DNA of 9,865 nt, from positions 1 to 9,865 of the forward strand of contig JAEXZY010000054.1 of NCBI GenBank assembly GCA_023404955.1, read 5' to 3'. Of this stretch, positions 1 to 6,946 are shown piece by piece (the stretch's first letter is position 1; every line of letters begins with the position of its first letter). Origin of the DNA: Actinomycetes bacterium. GTDB taxonomy: Bacteria > Actinomycetota > Actinomycetes > Mycobacteriales > Mycobacteriaceae. The notes beneath the pieces were generated by a model, which searched no databases, had not been told where the DNA came from, and was given only the letters and a program-made list of their open reading frames with translations. A program made the translations under genes and the position numbers.

Positions 1-1
1 G

Positions 2-361
2 GCCGGGGGGGCGGGCGGGACGGGGGGCGCCGGGGCGGCCGGTGGCGCCGGCCCCCCGGGCGGTAATGGAGGTGCCGGTGGACTCGGCGGCGAGGGGGCG
101 TATGGCGCCGACACCGGCGGTCGTGGCGGGCGCGGCGGTGACGGTGGCACCGGCGGGACCGGCGGCCCCGGAACGGCGACGCTCGAGCCGGGAGATGGTG
201 GTACAGGTGGCGAGGCAGGCGACGGCGGAGCCGGCGGAACCGGGGCCCTCACCCCCGGTGACGGCGGTGACGGTGGCGACGGCGGAACCGGTGGTACGGG
301 AGGAACGCCGGGCGGTGCGGGCGGTGCGGGCGGTCAGCTCGGCTCCGGGGGCGTCGGTGGG
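2..361 (+). repeat. GGX-encoding glycine-rich repeat (PGRS-like)
   Basis: This stretch of the peptidase gene is a degenerate in-frame repeat of GGN GGN NNN codons, encoding GGAGG, GGTGG and GGDGG units. Near-exact 9-bp tandem copies are visible at 259-285 (GGTGACGGC variants) and 311-334 (GGCGGTGCG). The repetition dissolves after the GGVGGT codons near 361, where a short acidic linker begins. Such repeats expand and contract by slippage and recombination in mycobacteria, so its length may vary between strains. Confidence 0.8.
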
Positions 362-1549
362 ACCAAGCGCGACGACCCGACTGTTCAGGGTGACAGCGGC
401 GCGGACGGCAGCGCAGGCGCCCAGGGTGCCACAGGTGCCAGTTCCGTTGCGGCGCAAATGGTTGCGCCGTCGGCCCAGTCGTCCTTCGCCGACTTCGCCC
501 GTCGGTGGGCGTACGTGTACTTCAACCGGGCACCCTCGGCGTCGCCGGAGACGGGACCGCAGACGGGCGACAACAAGCAGATCGTCATCGACATGAACGG
601 GCAGAGCAACAACGGGTACGACGTCACCTACACCGTGACGAGCGGGCCGCGTTATGGCACGCTCGTCGCCGGAGACGAACCCGGGACGTACACCTACATC
701 GTCGATCCGGCGTTGGTCCGGCCGGGAATGCAGGACAGTTTCGTCATCACGCTCGACAACGGCGCGCAGGCCGTTCGGCCCGGGTTGGCCGGCGTGCTGC
801 AGAAGCAGCGCCACGAACGGGCCATCGAAAAGGGGTTCGCGCAGGCGGACACGGTCGAACAACTGGTCACGGTGAGGGTCGTCGGTGACGGTGTCTACGG
901 CGACGTCGACGAGGGCAGCAAGTACTGGGTCAGCCAGAGCTTCTCGAACTGCGCCCTCCAGGCCAGCGCATCCGCGATCGGCATTGCGACCAGGACGACC
1001 CCGCCGACCGAGGCCGAGATGGTGTACCTGGCCAAAACCACCGGCAGTGTGGTCAGGCCGGGAAGCATGATCTTCCTCGACGAGAACATCGACGAGGGAG
1101 CCGCTACCCGGGATCTGCCCACCCTGATGGAGCAATACTTCGCCGTCACGGCGACCTACTCCACGGGCGCGACGGTAGACGAGAACGGCGACACCGTGCT
1201 GCCGACGACACTCGATGCCCAGCGGCAGCTCCGGGACCTCGAAGCCGCTCTCGCACAGGGTAAGTCGGCTGTCGTTGTCTATTCGACGAACATCGTCTGG
1301 ACGGCCGTCGCCGGCAGCGCGCCGGAGGGCCAGGACGGTTACTTCACCCTCGATCACGCGGCGGTGGTCACCGAGGTCGATCTCGCCAACGGCGTCGTCT
1401 ACGTCAACGACAGCTCGATGACCGACGACGACGGACAGCTCATCGGCCGAGGCAAGAAGCTGCCCATCGGTGTGTTCCTCTCCGGCTGGCAGGCGAGCAA
1501 CTACGACATGGTCATCGTCGAAGCACGCACGCCCGCGGTCGACGCCTGA
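2..1549 (+). CDS. Gly-rich (PGRS-like) / Ig-like / C39-like cysteine peptidase protein, 5'-truncated
   Basis: The frame is open from the first complete codon (base 2) to the TGA at 1547-1549, so 515 residues are visible and the true start lies upstream. An ATG at 458 is internal and not the start, because the same frame encodes an uninterrupted glycine-rich stretch before it. Visible residues 1 to about 120 are GGX-type repeats (GGAGG, GGDGG, GGTGG), resembling PGRS regions. About 160-270 holds an Ig/cadherin-like segment (VTYTVTSGP...YGTL, then YTYIVDP and DSFVITLDNG), a pattern common in mycobacterial surface proteins. From about 305 the sequence fits a C39/papain-like peptidase. Gln312 is a likely oxyanion residue, Cys317 (codon 950-952) the nucleophile in SNCAL, His452 (1355-1357) lies in LDHAAVV, and Asn469 or Asp470 follows in YVNDS. 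This C-H-N/D order is seen directly. Proteolytic activity and export (perhaps type VII if a PE domain lies upstream) are inferred. Confidence 0.85.
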   Translation, partial: AGGAGGTGGAGAAGGAGPPGGNGGAGGLGGEGAYGADTGGRGGRGGDGGTGGTGGPGTATLEPGDGGTGGEAGDGGAGGTGALTPGDGGDGGDGGTGGTGGTPGGAGGAGGQLGSGGVGGTKRDDPTVQGDSGADGSAGAQGATGASSVAAQMVAPSAQSSFADFARRWAYVYFNRAPSASPETGPQTGDNKQIVIDMNGQSNNGYDVTYTVTSGPRYGTLVAGDEPGTYTYIVDPALVRPGMQDSFVITLDNGAQAVRPGLAGVLQKQRHERAIEKGFAQADTVEQLVTVRVVGDGVYGDVDEGSKYWVSQSFSNCALQASASAIGIATRTTPPTEAEMVYLAKTTGSVVRPGSMIFLDENIDEGAATRDLPTLMEQYFAVTATYSTGATVDENGDTVLPTTLDAQRQLRDLEAALAQGKSAVVVYSTNIVWTAVAGSAPEGQDGYFTLDHAAVVTEVDLANGVVYVNDSSMTDDDGQLIGRGKKLPIGVFLSGWQASNYDMVIVEARTPAVDA

Positions 1550-1558
1550 GGTGTCGCC

Positions 1559-1588
1559 AACCGCCGGGCCCGCACGGGTCCGGCGGTT
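1559..1588. terminator. Strong hairpin between convergent genes, probable bidirectional terminator
   Basis: The arms AACCGCCGGGCCC (1559-1571) and GGGTCCGGCGGTT (1576-1588) form a 13-bp stem with one G-T wobble and a GCAC loop. The hairpin starts 9 nt after the peptidase stop and lies 25 nt beyond the stop of the convergent E2 gene. There is no T-tract on either side, as is common for mycobacterial hairpins proposed as terminators. The structure is read directly; the termination function is inferred from its position. Confidence 0.7.
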
Positions 1589-1612
1589 GTGGCGCCGGTA
1601 GACGCGCAGGCG

Positions 1613-2827
1613 TCAGATCAGCATGGTCATGGGATTTTGGATCCGCCGCACGAATGCCGCTATCCACCGCGCGGCGACGGCGCCGTCGACTACTCGATGG
1701 TCGGCCGAAAGCGTCACCGTCATGACAGTTCCGACGGCCAACTCGTCGTCGATCACGACCGGCTTCTGCGCAGCGGCTCCGACAGCCAGTATCCCGGAGT
1801 GCGGCGGGTTGAGGATCGCCGAGAACTCGGTCACGCCGTACATGCCGAGGTTGGACACCGAGAAGCTGCCGCCCTCGAGCTCGTGCTGCTTGATCTTGCC
1901 GGCACGCGCTCGTGCGGCCAGGTCCGCGACGGCCGCGGCGACGACCGATATCGGCATCTGATCGACACCGCGCACGACCGGCGTGAGCAAGCCTCCATCG
2001 ATTGCAACCGCGACCGCGATGTCGACTGTCTCGAACTGGCGCAACGAATCACCGTTCCACACCGCGTTCGCTTCGGGCACCTCCCTCAGTGCCCCGGCGA
2101 CGGCCTTGATGACGAAGTCGTTCACCGACACCTTGGTGCTGCCCGCCTCGTTCACACTGCGCCTCAAGGCAAGCAGCGCGTCGACGCGGCAATCCGCGGT
2201 GATGTAGAAATGCGGTACCGACGATTTGCTCTCGGTGAGTCGTCGTGCGATCGCCTTTCTCATGCCGGTGAGCGGGACATCCACGAACCCACCGGCCTGC
2301 GGTGCGCCGTCGCCTGTTTCCGAAGCCGGCGGGGCCGGCGCCTCCCGTTCGACGTCCGGCAGACGGTCCAGGTCGCGCCGGACGATTCGGCCGCCTGGCC
2401 CGGTGCCGGTGACCGTCGCGAGATCGATACCTCTCTCGGAGGCGATCTTCCGCACGAGCGGGGTCGCGAAGAGCCGGTGACCGTTGGCGGCGACAGGTGC
2501 TGCAGCCGCGTCCCCGCTGATCCTCTCGATCACCGGAGCGCCCGGTTCCGGTTCCCGGGTTTCGGGGTCTAGGTCATCGAGGTTCTCGCCCGGGGCGGCC
2601 ACCACTGCGATGGGTGCGCCGACTGCGATCGTGGTTCCTTCGTCGGCGATTACCCTTGCCAGAATGCCCTCGACTTCGGCGGCGTACTCGACAACCGCCT
2701 TGTCCGTCTCGATTTCGGCGATTGGATCACCGACAGCGATCTCTTGCCCGACCGACACCAGCCATGTCTGAATGACCGCCTCGGTCGCGTTGGCCAGTAC
2801 TTCCGGCATGCGCATCACGGTGGCCAT
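1613..2827 (-). CDS. Dihydrolipoamide acyltransferase (E2) of a 2-oxoacid/acetoin-type dehydrogenase complex
   Basis: The 404-residue protein has complete E2 architecture. A single lipoyl domain (about 1-78) carries the lipoylation lysine Lys43 in IETDKAVVEY. An Ala/Pro/Glu-rich linker leads to a peripheral subunit-binding domain (about 118-154: LFATPLVRKIA...GPGGRIVRRDL). A second linker precedes the catalytic domain (about 180-404), which contains the active-site motif DHRVVDG with His377 and Asp381. It would move the acyl group from E1 thiamine diphosphate via lipoate to CoA in the cytosol. The segment FSVSNLGMYGV...FSAILNPP resembles pyruvate/acetoin E2 enzymes more than branched-chain ones, hinting at a short acyl group (inference). 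The ATG shares one base with the E1 stop (TGATG), indicating translational coupling, and GGTGG lies just upstream as ribosome binding site. No E3 gene follows; a housekeeping lipoamide dehydrogenase would have to serve. Confidence 0.93.
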   Translation of the reverse strand: MATVMRMPEVLANATEAVIQTWLVSVGQEIAVGDPIAEIETDKAVVEYAAEVEGILARVIADEGTTIAVGAPIAVVAAPGENLDDLDPETREPEPGAPVIERISGDAAAAPVAANGHRLFATPLVRKIASERGIDLATVTGTGPGGRIVRRDLDRLPDVEREAPAPPASETGDGAPQAGGFVDVPLTGMRKAIARRLTESKSSVPHFYITADCRVDALLALRRSVNEAGSTKVSVNDFVIKAVAGALREVPEANAVWNGDSLRQFETVDIAVAVAIDGGLLTPVVRGVDQMPISVVAAAVADLAARARAGKIKQHELEGGSFSVSNLGMYGVTEFSAILNPPHSGILAVGAAAQKPVVIDDELAVGTVMTVTLSADHRVVDGAVAARWIAAFVRRIQNPMTMLI

Positions 2828-5016
2828 CAGGCCACCGTGCCCATGCCGAAGCGAATCTTCTCGAGGCCTGCGACGATATCCTCGGTGCCTGCGATGGCGG
2901 CGCGCTCGAGTACCCGCGAGATGCTGGGCGAGGCCTCCTCCCCCGACACTCGCTCGATTGGCTGGTCCAGCCAGTCGAACAGCCTGCGTTGGATCTCGTC
3001 AGCCAGCCACCCGCCGTAGGAGGTGCCCCGGGCGCCCTGTTCGACGATGAGCACGGCGTTGGTCTTGCGCACGCTCGCCTCGATGGTGTCCCAGTCGAGG
3101 GAAGCGCGGTCCAGCCAGCGCAGATCGATCAGCTCGGCATCGAGACCGGTCTGCTCGATGGCGTCCGTGCAGCGGGCCACCATGGACAGATAGCTGATCA
3201 CCGTGACGTCGTTGCCAGGCCGGCGGATCGCGGCCTTACCGGGCGGAATGATGTAGTCGAGGTCCCCGTCGGGAACCTGGTCGGGGAGCCCGTACAGATC
3301 GACGTGCTCGATTACCAGGACCGGATCCTGCAATGCGAGAGCTGCATTCATCAGACCGACGTAGTCCGCGGCGGTGGACGGGGCCACGATCCGCCAACCG
3401 GGGCTCGTCGCGAAGATGCCGGCCGGGTCCATCAGGTGTTGCGAGCCGTAGCCCGACCCCATTGCCACCTTCGTACGTAGAACCAAGGGCACCGCGTTGT
3501 CGCCGCCGAACATGTGCCGGGCCTTGCCGATCTGGTTGAACACCTGGTCGGCCGCCACCCACATGAAGTCCGGGTACATGAACTCGACCACAGGCCGAAA
3601 CCGGCCATCGAGGGCCAGTCCGCCGCCGAGACCGGTGAATGCGTTTTCACTGATCGGCGTACCGACCAGTCTGGTGTCGCCGTACTTGGCCAGATTCTTG
3701 GTGGCGCCGTTGGTGCCGCCGCCGAGACGGTGGACATCCTCGCCGAAGATCACGATGCGGTCGTCGGTCGCCATACGCCGGTCCATCACCCCCGAGACCG
3801 CCTCGATGAATTTCACTGTCCGCCAAGGCCCCGGATAAGACGTCGGTTCCAGCGCGTTCCAGGACGTGAGCTCGCTACCGTCGCCCCGCACACCGACGTT
3901 GACGAAGCCGGGATCGGGCCACAGCTGCGGCCGGATGCGGCGCTTGCCCGCAGACGCGGGATCGGGTTCGAGGAGCTCGGTCACCACCGCCGACATCGTC
4001 TCTTGCGCTTGCCGTCTCAGATCGGCGACTCTGTCCGCCCCGATCAGATCGCGTCTGATCATCTCGGCGGCGGTTTTGTCGAGCGGGTCGCGGGCACGCC
4101 ACTGCGCTTCTTCGTCCTTATCGCGGTAGCCGAAGGCGCTGCCCGGGTAAGGGCCGTTCTGGTGGAAGAACCGGTAGGCCGTGGCTTCGATGATCGACGG
4201 CCCGTCGCCGCCGCGCATTCTCGCCGCGGCCTGTTCGGTGGCCAGGTACACCGCAAGGGGATCCATTCCGTCGACCCGCCACCCAGGAATGCCGAAGCCC
4301 TGGCCGCGCACTGACAGCCGCGGGTCGGCAGTGACCTCTTCCACACGGGTCGACACAGCGTACAGGTTGTTTTCGATGAAGAAGCAGAGTGGCAGTTTCC
4401 AGGCGGCCGCCAGGTTCATCGTCTCGAGGACGGAGCCGATCTGGCTAGCTCCGTCGCCGAAGTAACTGATCGTCAGGTCGGTTGTGCCACTGTGCTTTTG
4501 CGCCCAGGCGTTACCGGCGCCCATCGGAACGCCACCGCCGACGATCGCGTTGGTGCCCAACGCCCCCGCTTCGAACCACTGCAGATGCATGGATCCTCCC
4601 CTGCCGCGGCAGAAGCCCTGAGCCAGACCGAGTATCTCGGCGAGCGTGCGCTGAAGGACCCGTCTGATCTTCGGGGTGATCGGAGCCGCCGGATCGACGA
4701 CACCGCCCGACACATGGGTGAGCGCCTTGGCGAGGAACTGATGATGGCCACGATGCGACCCGTTGACGGCATCCGAGGGGCGAAGGCCGACAATCGAACC
4801 CACCGCGCCACCTTCCTGACCGATGCTGGAATGCGCGGGACCGTGCACCAATCCTTCGGCGGCGAGTTCCAGCACCGTCTCCTCGAACGCCCGGATCAGA
4901 TGCAATTCGGCGAGGATCGTGCCCAACAGCTGCGGATCGGCGGCATCCCAGTCGGCGGCCGTGGTCGACAACTCGATCCACGGTGAGCCTGTCTCCAGGC
5001 GGGTTTCGATCGGCAT
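2827..5016 (-). CDS. Fused E1 alpha/beta thiamine-diphosphate dehydrogenase
   Basis: The 729-residue protein joins E1 alpha and beta in one chain. The alpha half (about 30-350) carries RGRGGSMH (137-144) and the thiamine-diphosphate motif from GDG (187-189) to NN (216-217). The beta half (about 398-720) has FGEDV (424-428), TPISE with the probable cofactor-activating Glu457, and the region VVEFMYPDF...DQVFNQIGKARHMFGG, plus His527 in SQH. It would decarboxylate a 2-oxoacid or cleave an alpha-hydroxyketone and pass the acyl unit to the E2 encoded next. The alpha loop that usually reads YR..GHS.SDP is changed to YRFFHQNGPYPGS (281-293), and the beta QHSQS.E stretch reads QHLMDPAG, so substrate assignment is unsafe. 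I chose the ATG at 5016 because GGAG sits 9 nt upstream. In-frame alternatives are ATGs at 5025 and 5031, and a GTG at 5106 that would add 30 residues lacking family resemblance. Confidence 0.9.
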   Translation of the reverse strand: MPIETRLETGSPWIELSTTAADWDAADPQLLGTILAELHLIRAFEETVLELAAEGLVHGPAHSSIGQEGGAVGSIVGLRPSDAVNGSHRGHHQFLAKALTHVSGGVVDPAAPITPKIRRVLQRTLAEILGLAQGFCRGRGGSMHLQWFEAGALGTNAIVGGGVPMGAGNAWAQKHSGTTDLTISYFGDGASQIGSVLETMNLAAAWKLPLCFFIENNLYAVSTRVEEVTADPRLSVRGQGFGIPGWRVDGMDPLAVYLATEQAAARMRGGDGPSIIEATAYRFFHQNGPYPGSAFGYRDKDEEAQWRARDPLDKTAAEMIRRDLIGADRVADLRRQAQETMSAVVTELLEPDPASAGKRRIRPQLWPDPGFVNVGVRGDGSELTSWNALEPTSYPGPWRTVKFIEAVSGVMDRRMATDDRIVIFGEDVHRLGGGTNGATKNLAKYGDTRLVGTPISENAFTGLGGGLALDGRFRPVVEFMYPDFMWVAADQVFNQIGKARHMFGGDNAVPLVLRTKVAMGSGYGSQHLMDPAGIFATSPGWRIVAPSTAADYVGLMNAALALQDPVLVIEHVDLYGLPDQVPDGDLDYIIPPGKAAIRRPGNDVTVISYLSMVARCTDAIEQTGLDAELIDLRWLDRASLDWDTIEASVRKTNAVLIVEQGARGTSYGGWLADEIQRRLFDWLDQPIERVSGEEASPSISRVLERAAIAGTEDIVAGLEKIRFGMGTVA

Positions 5017-5157
5017 GGCCCTCATCTCCATCGACTGCGGTGTGTGACGCGCGCCCACCGTAGGCCCGATCGGGCACACCTTTGCCCGAAAACCCTCTGT
5101 TGTCACCCTTCTGGGGGATGTTGTGTCCGTATCGGAACCACTGTCGAAAGGTGCGAA
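5017..5157. promoter_or_regulatory. Divergent intergenic region with a candidate operator palindrome (5064-5075)
   Basis: These 141 bp separate the divergent E1 and VOC genes. They contain a perfect 12-bp palindrome, GCCCGATCGGGC (5064-5075), and a further GCCCGA half-site at 5084-5089, exactly 20 bp from the first copy. On the minus strand TACGGT (complement of 5057-5062) fits the mycobacterial TANNNT -10 pattern and abuts the palindrome, so a bound regulator would block E1/E2 transcription. No convincing -35 was found. Toward the VOC gene, TTGTCA (5100-5105) resembles a -35, but no well-spaced -10 follows. Regulatory function is inferred. Confidence 0.4.
5146..5151 (+). promoter_or_regulatory. 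Ribosome binding site deciding the VOC start
   Basis: GAAAGG lies 6 nt before the ATG at 5158. It supports that start over the longer open frame beginning at 5044, whose extra Cys/Arg-rich residues do not look like a VOC N-terminus and would run across the candidate operator. Confidence 0.6.
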
Positions 5158-5682
5158 ATGCCCCTACCCGGACTGGTCGGCACCGACCACATCGGCTTCA
5201 CCGTTCCCGATCTGGAACAAGCACACGACTTCTTCGTTCGAGTGCTCGGGTGCGCACACGTCTACACGCTGGGCCCCTTCGCCCATGCCGACGACTGGAT
5301 GAGGGAGCACCTGAACGTCCACCCCCGCACCGTGATGCGCGAGCTGCGCTTCTACCGCTGCGGCACCGGGACCAATTTCGAGGTCTTTTCCTACGAATCC
5401 GCCGACGGTCAGGCCGGGCAACCGCGCAACAGCGACATCGGTGGACATCACCTCGGGTTCTACGTCCATGACATCGACGAGGCCGTCGAATACCTGCGCA
5501 CGGAGGGGATCGAGGTGCTGGGCGAGCCGACTGCGAGCCGAGACGCCAGCGAGGGTCAGCGCTGGGTGTACTTCTTGAGCCCGTGGGGCATGCAGTTCGA
5601 ACTGGTCAGCTTCCCTGACGGCAAGGCATACGAGGCCGACGCCGAGGTGCTGCTGTGGAACCCGAACTATCCGGCGAAATGA
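5158..5682 (+). CDS. VOC (glyoxalase / bleomycin resistance / dioxygenase superfamily) metalloprotein
   Basis: The 174-residue protein contains two beta-alpha-beta-beta-beta modules, the usual length for a single VOC unit. Module one starts GTDHIGFTVPDLEQA and module two starts GGHHLGFYVHDIDEA. Candidate metal ligands are His11, Glu75 (TNFEVFSY), His98 and Glu148 (MQFELVSF). This four-ligand H/E/H/E layout resembles glyoxalase I and, less exactly, methylmalonyl-CoA epimerase, rather than the three-ligand extradiol dioxygenases. Since mycobacteria use mycothiol instead of glutathione, a classical glyoxalase I role is doubtful; an epimerase, isomerase or oxygen-chemistry role is open. It is transcribed away from the E1/E2 genes and probably shares their control region. 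Its stop lies only 6 bp from that of the convergent thioesterase gene. Family placement is firm; the reaction is unknown. Confidence 0.88.
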   Translation: MPLPGLVGTDHIGFTVPDLEQAHDFFVRVLGCAHVYTLGPFAHADDWMREHLNVHPRTVMRELRFYRCGTGTNFEVFSYESADGQAGQPRNSDIGGHHLGFYVHDIDEAVEYLRTEGIEVLGEPTASRDASEGQRWVYFLSPWGMQFELVSFPDGKAYEADAEVLLWNPNYPAK

Positions 5683-5688
5683 TCGCGA

Positions 5689-6126
5689 TCAGGTCGCCGG
5701 CACGACGGTGCGATCGGCGGGGCGGCCGTCAAGCGACACGAGAATGGTCTTCAACGCCGCAGGGATCGCGTGGGGAACGCCGGCAGCATCGACGGCAACC
5801 AGGACGACCGACCCACGACAGAACACTTCACCGTCGCGGTCGAGCACGCGGAACTCCAGTACGTAGGACGTTCGCCCGATCCTGGCGCACCAGTGTTCGA
5901 CCACGACCGCATCGTGGCCGGCGTGGATCGGTGCCAGGTACTCGATGGACTGCTGCCTGATCACCTGTCCGGGGCTGTCCGGCAGACCGGCCAATCTCCA
6001 CAGCGTCACGCGCGCCGATTCCACGATCTGCAACACCGACGAGTTGTTGACGTGGCCTTGACGATCGACGTCTCCGTAGCGCAGCGGCACGGTACCGCGC
6101 AGGAACGTGGTCGGCTCAGATGTCAC
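5689..6126 (-). CDS. Hotdog-fold acyl-CoA thioesterase (4HBT family)
   Basis: The 145-residue protein matches the length and signature of the 4-hydroxybenzoyl-CoA thioesterase family: VPLRYGDVDRQGHVNN (13-28) followed by VESAR. Asp21, the second Asp of GDVD, aligns with the catalytic Asp17 of Pseudomonas 4-hydroxybenzoyl-CoA thioesterase (alignment by eye). It would hydrolyse a CoA thioester in the cytosol; chain length and substrate are not evident. The GTG at 6126 was chosen because it gives an 11-nt overlap with the stop of the upstream SDR gene and places the motif at the usual distance from the N-terminus. In-frame ATGs at 6144 and 6159 would lengthen it by 6 or 11 residues and deepen the overlap. 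It is the last gene of a three-gene minus-strand unit, so it probably removes CoA from an intermediate made by its neighbours, or recycles CoA. Confidence 0.85.
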   Translation of the reverse strand: MTSEPTTFLRGTVPLRYGDVDRQGHVNNSSVLQIVESARVTLWRLAGLPDSPGQVIRQQSIEYLAPIHAGHDAVVVEHWCARIGRTSYVLEFRVLDRDGEVFCRGSVVLVAVDAAGVPHAIPAALKTILVSLDGRPADRTVVPAT

Positions 6127-6946
6127 CGACGACCCCGAAACCATCTGCGGTCCAACCACCGTCGCTCACCACGACCTGTCCGGTGATGTTCCGCGAGACG
6201 TCCGATGCCAGGAACAGCGCCAGGTTCGCGACGTCCTCGGCGGTGCCCAGACGCCCGATCGGGGTGCGGCGCCGCACAGCGTCGATGTCCAGGCGCGCCT
6301 GAGCGACCAGGGCCGCCACCAATTCCGTACCGATGTATCCGGGGCCGATCGCGTTGACCCTGACGCCGCGGTCGGCCCACTCGACGGCAAGCACTTTCGT
6401 CAGCGCGACCACGCCGGCTTTGGTGGCGCAGTAGGCGGCCCGATCGGCGGCGGCCGTTACGCCGAACATGGACGCAATGTTGACGATCGCGCCGCGCCGC
6501 TGCCGCGTCATCACCCGACCCGCAGCCTGGGCGCAGACAAACGTTCCAGTCAGATTGACGTCCACGGCGCGCTGCCACTGCTCGACGCTCAGCTCGAGGC
6601 TGGGTGCATTGGCGGCGATCCCCGCGTTGTTGACGAGCACGTCGAGCGACCCCGTGGCCGAGACGAAGCGGCCGAAGGCGTCCCCGACGCCGTCGATGTC
6701 GCTGACGGACACGCGCGCCACGTCGACGACGACGTCCGGGCAGCGATCCGCGATCAGCTGCTTGGCTTCGAGCAACGCCGCATCGTCTACGTCCACCAGC
6801 TGCACGTGCATCCCAGATCGCGCCATCGCCAACGCGATCGCCAAACCGATTCCGCGCCCGGCGCCGGTGATGACGCCGCCGCGCCCCCGAAGATCCGGAT
6901 AGGCCGGCCGCACCACGCCCTGCGTCTCGCGCACCGTCGAGGTCAT
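6116..6946 (-). CDS. Short-chain dehydrogenase/reductase (SDR), likely NAD(H)-preferring
   Basis: This 276-residue classical SDR has every expected element. It has TGAGRGIG (27-34) for the dinucleotide, NNAG (106-109), Asn131, catalytic Ser159 (NIASM), Tyr172 and Lys176 (YCATK), and a C-terminal DGGW. Asp52 in VDVDD at the end of the second strand usually selects NAD(H), pointing to an oxidative, alcohol-to-ketone or 3-hydroxyacyl-to-3-oxoacyl direction (inference). The first 18 residues before the Rossmann strand are slightly longer than usual, but the ATG is fixed by a 4-nt ATGA overlap with the upstream SDR gene. The product's specific substrate cannot be read from the sequence. Its neighbours, a second SDR, a thioesterase and a divergent Baeyer-Villiger monooxygenase, suggest ketone or acyl-CoA metabolism. 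Confidence 0.93.
   Translation of the reverse strand: MTSTVRETQGVVRPAYPDLRGRGGVITGAGRGIGLAIALAMARSGMHVQLVDVDDAALLEAKQLIADRCPDVVVDVARVSVSDIDGVGDAFGRFVSATGSLDVLVNNAGIAANAPSLELSVEQWQRAVDVNLTGTFVCAQAAGRVMTRQRRGAIVNIASMFGVTAAADRAAYCATKAGVVALTKVLAVEWADRGVRVNAIGPGYIGTELVAALVAQARLDIDAVRRRTPIGRLGTAEDVANLALFLASDVSRNITGQVVVSDGGWTADGFGVVGDI

Noticed and set aside
259..334. CRISPR-like or minisatellite array
   Set aside because: The repeats are 9-bp, in frame and without spacers. They are explained by glycine-repeat coding.
42..596. Plus-strand open frame of 184 codons over the repeat region
   Set aside because: It is an Arg/Ala/Pro-rich shadow in a different frame from the GGX-encoding frame, which continues into a domain-bearing protein. 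High-GC repeats keep all frames open.
458..1549. ATG at 458 as the start of the peptidase gene
   Set aside because: The same frame is open upstream to the window edge and encodes coherent GGX repeats, so 458 is an internal methionine.
1589..2572. Long plus-strand open frame opposite the E2 gene
   Set aside because: The translation has no recognisable domains and is rich in Arg, His and Asp, as antisense frames of high-GC genes are. The minus strand has a complete three-domain E2.
3514..4314. Plus-strand open frame opposite the E1 gene
   Set aside because: Antisense shadow of the fused E1 gene, with no motif of its own.
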